Assembly: GCF_002277895.1 (NCBI RefSeq)
Contig: NZ_CP023000.1
Location: 62,001 to 126,000, forward strand
Direction: 5' to 3'
Source: Rhizobium sp. 11515TR
GTDB taxonomy: Bacteria > Pseudomonadota > Alphaproteobacteria > Rhizobiales > Rhizobiaceae
DNA length: 64,000 nucleotides
Part shown: positions 63,758 through 64,000 of the stretch, one piece after another
Layout of the letters: every line of letters begins with the position of its first letter
Position numbering within the stretch: the first letter of the stretch is position 1
Position numbers and translations under genes: made by a program
Notes under the pieces: model-generated
Seen by the model: only the letters and a program-made list of their open reading frames with translations
What the model was told of the DNA's origin: nothing
Databases searched by the model: none

Positions 63758-64000
63758 AAATGTTTTAGCGGCGGTGTTGTTCCTTTTTGCGGTTCAGTTG
63801 GCGCATGTTGCTTCGAACGGCGCGAAGAGACCAATTCTAGCAAAGCTACTAATTCTCTCCCTGCTATGCCTCAGCCGCTGAACGGATTGCCTGAGATACA
63901 AATGAGGGTCGGATTAAAAAAGGACAGAGATCGGGTGCGACTTATATGATAATTCCCCAGAAACCGATACGCTTCGCTATTCCAATCTGATATGGCATCT
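63758..64000. other. Right-edge interval
   Basis: No gene recognised on either strand up to the window end. Confidence 0.4.

Noticed and set aside
1..64000. CRISPR arrays, tRNA or rRNA genes, integrase-flanked island
   Set aside because: No regularly spaced repeats, no clover-leaf or rRNA sequence recognised, and no integrase or att-like direct repeats found by reading; a dedicated tRNA scan was not possible.

Overview
The window reads as chromosome or chromid sequence from a Rhizobiales alphaproteobacterium of the Rhizobium/Agrobacterium/Sinorhizobium type. The grounds are gene content and style: high GC, many LysR regulators, FixJ-type and HWE-kinase signalling, DUF1127, DUF892 and DUF2934 stress proteins, a FecR/CHASE2-cyclase pair, and EcfG-like GGAAC-N16-xGTT promoters. 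No rRNA, tRNA, CRISPR array or intact mobile element was seen. This is accessory-type DNA: independent transport, redox and regulatory modules with several decayed genes between them.

Layout. 1-4.0 kb: Fe3+-type ABC importer (fused permease running off the left edge, binding protein) divergent from a LacI repressor, with two matching operators between them. 4.0-6.7 kb: NUDIX hydrolase, a small unknown, a GntR-like LacI regulator lacking part of its DNA-binding domain, and a dead copy of a small gene. 7.0-10.4 kb: stress cluster (DUF892, manganese catalase fused to DUF892, DUF2934, GFA-family enzyme, gamma-glutamylcyclotransferase-like). 10.7-15 kb: decayed amino-acid-binding protein, LysR, MFS symporter with a mandelate-racemase-type dehydratase, and a dead ORF. 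15.2-22.7 kb: oxalate decarboxylase, a LysR gene, a single receiver, a FixJ-type regulator with its sensor kinase, and a formate/nitrite channel. Three of these upstream regions share the motif ATACNTAGGT. 23-29.6 kb: CheB-CheR-PAS-HWE kinase (frameshifted) with its receiver, a receiver-CRP fusion and another lone receiver. 30-33.4 kb: small secreted protein, dead DJ-1/PfpI gene, carbonic anhydrase with SulP transporter. 33.4-36.1 kb: eroding sulfonate-type cluster and an IS30 fragment. 36.4-39.7 kb: FecR protein convergent with a CHASE2 adenylate cyclase. 40.0-44.9 kb: a one-direction cluster of five little-known proteins, two of them tandem RhiA-like paralogues, led by an AraC regulator. 45.3-45.9 kb: VapBC. 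46-61.3 kb: six LysR regulators interleaved with five SDR enzymes, a quinone oxidoreductase, a Gal80-like Gfo/Idh protein and a catalase-like/cytochrome b561 pair. 61.9-63.8 kb: PRC-barrel protein and two receivers, one frameshifted.

How it fits together. The most coherent unexpected module is 15-22.7 kb: oxalate decarboxylase makes formate, the FNT channel could move formate, and a two-component system in between shares a promoter motif with both. The 40-45 kb cluster is the best candidate for an undescribed system. Four genes are broken by apparent one-base deletions, each compatible with loss of a G, so assembly error should be excluded before calling them pseudogenes.
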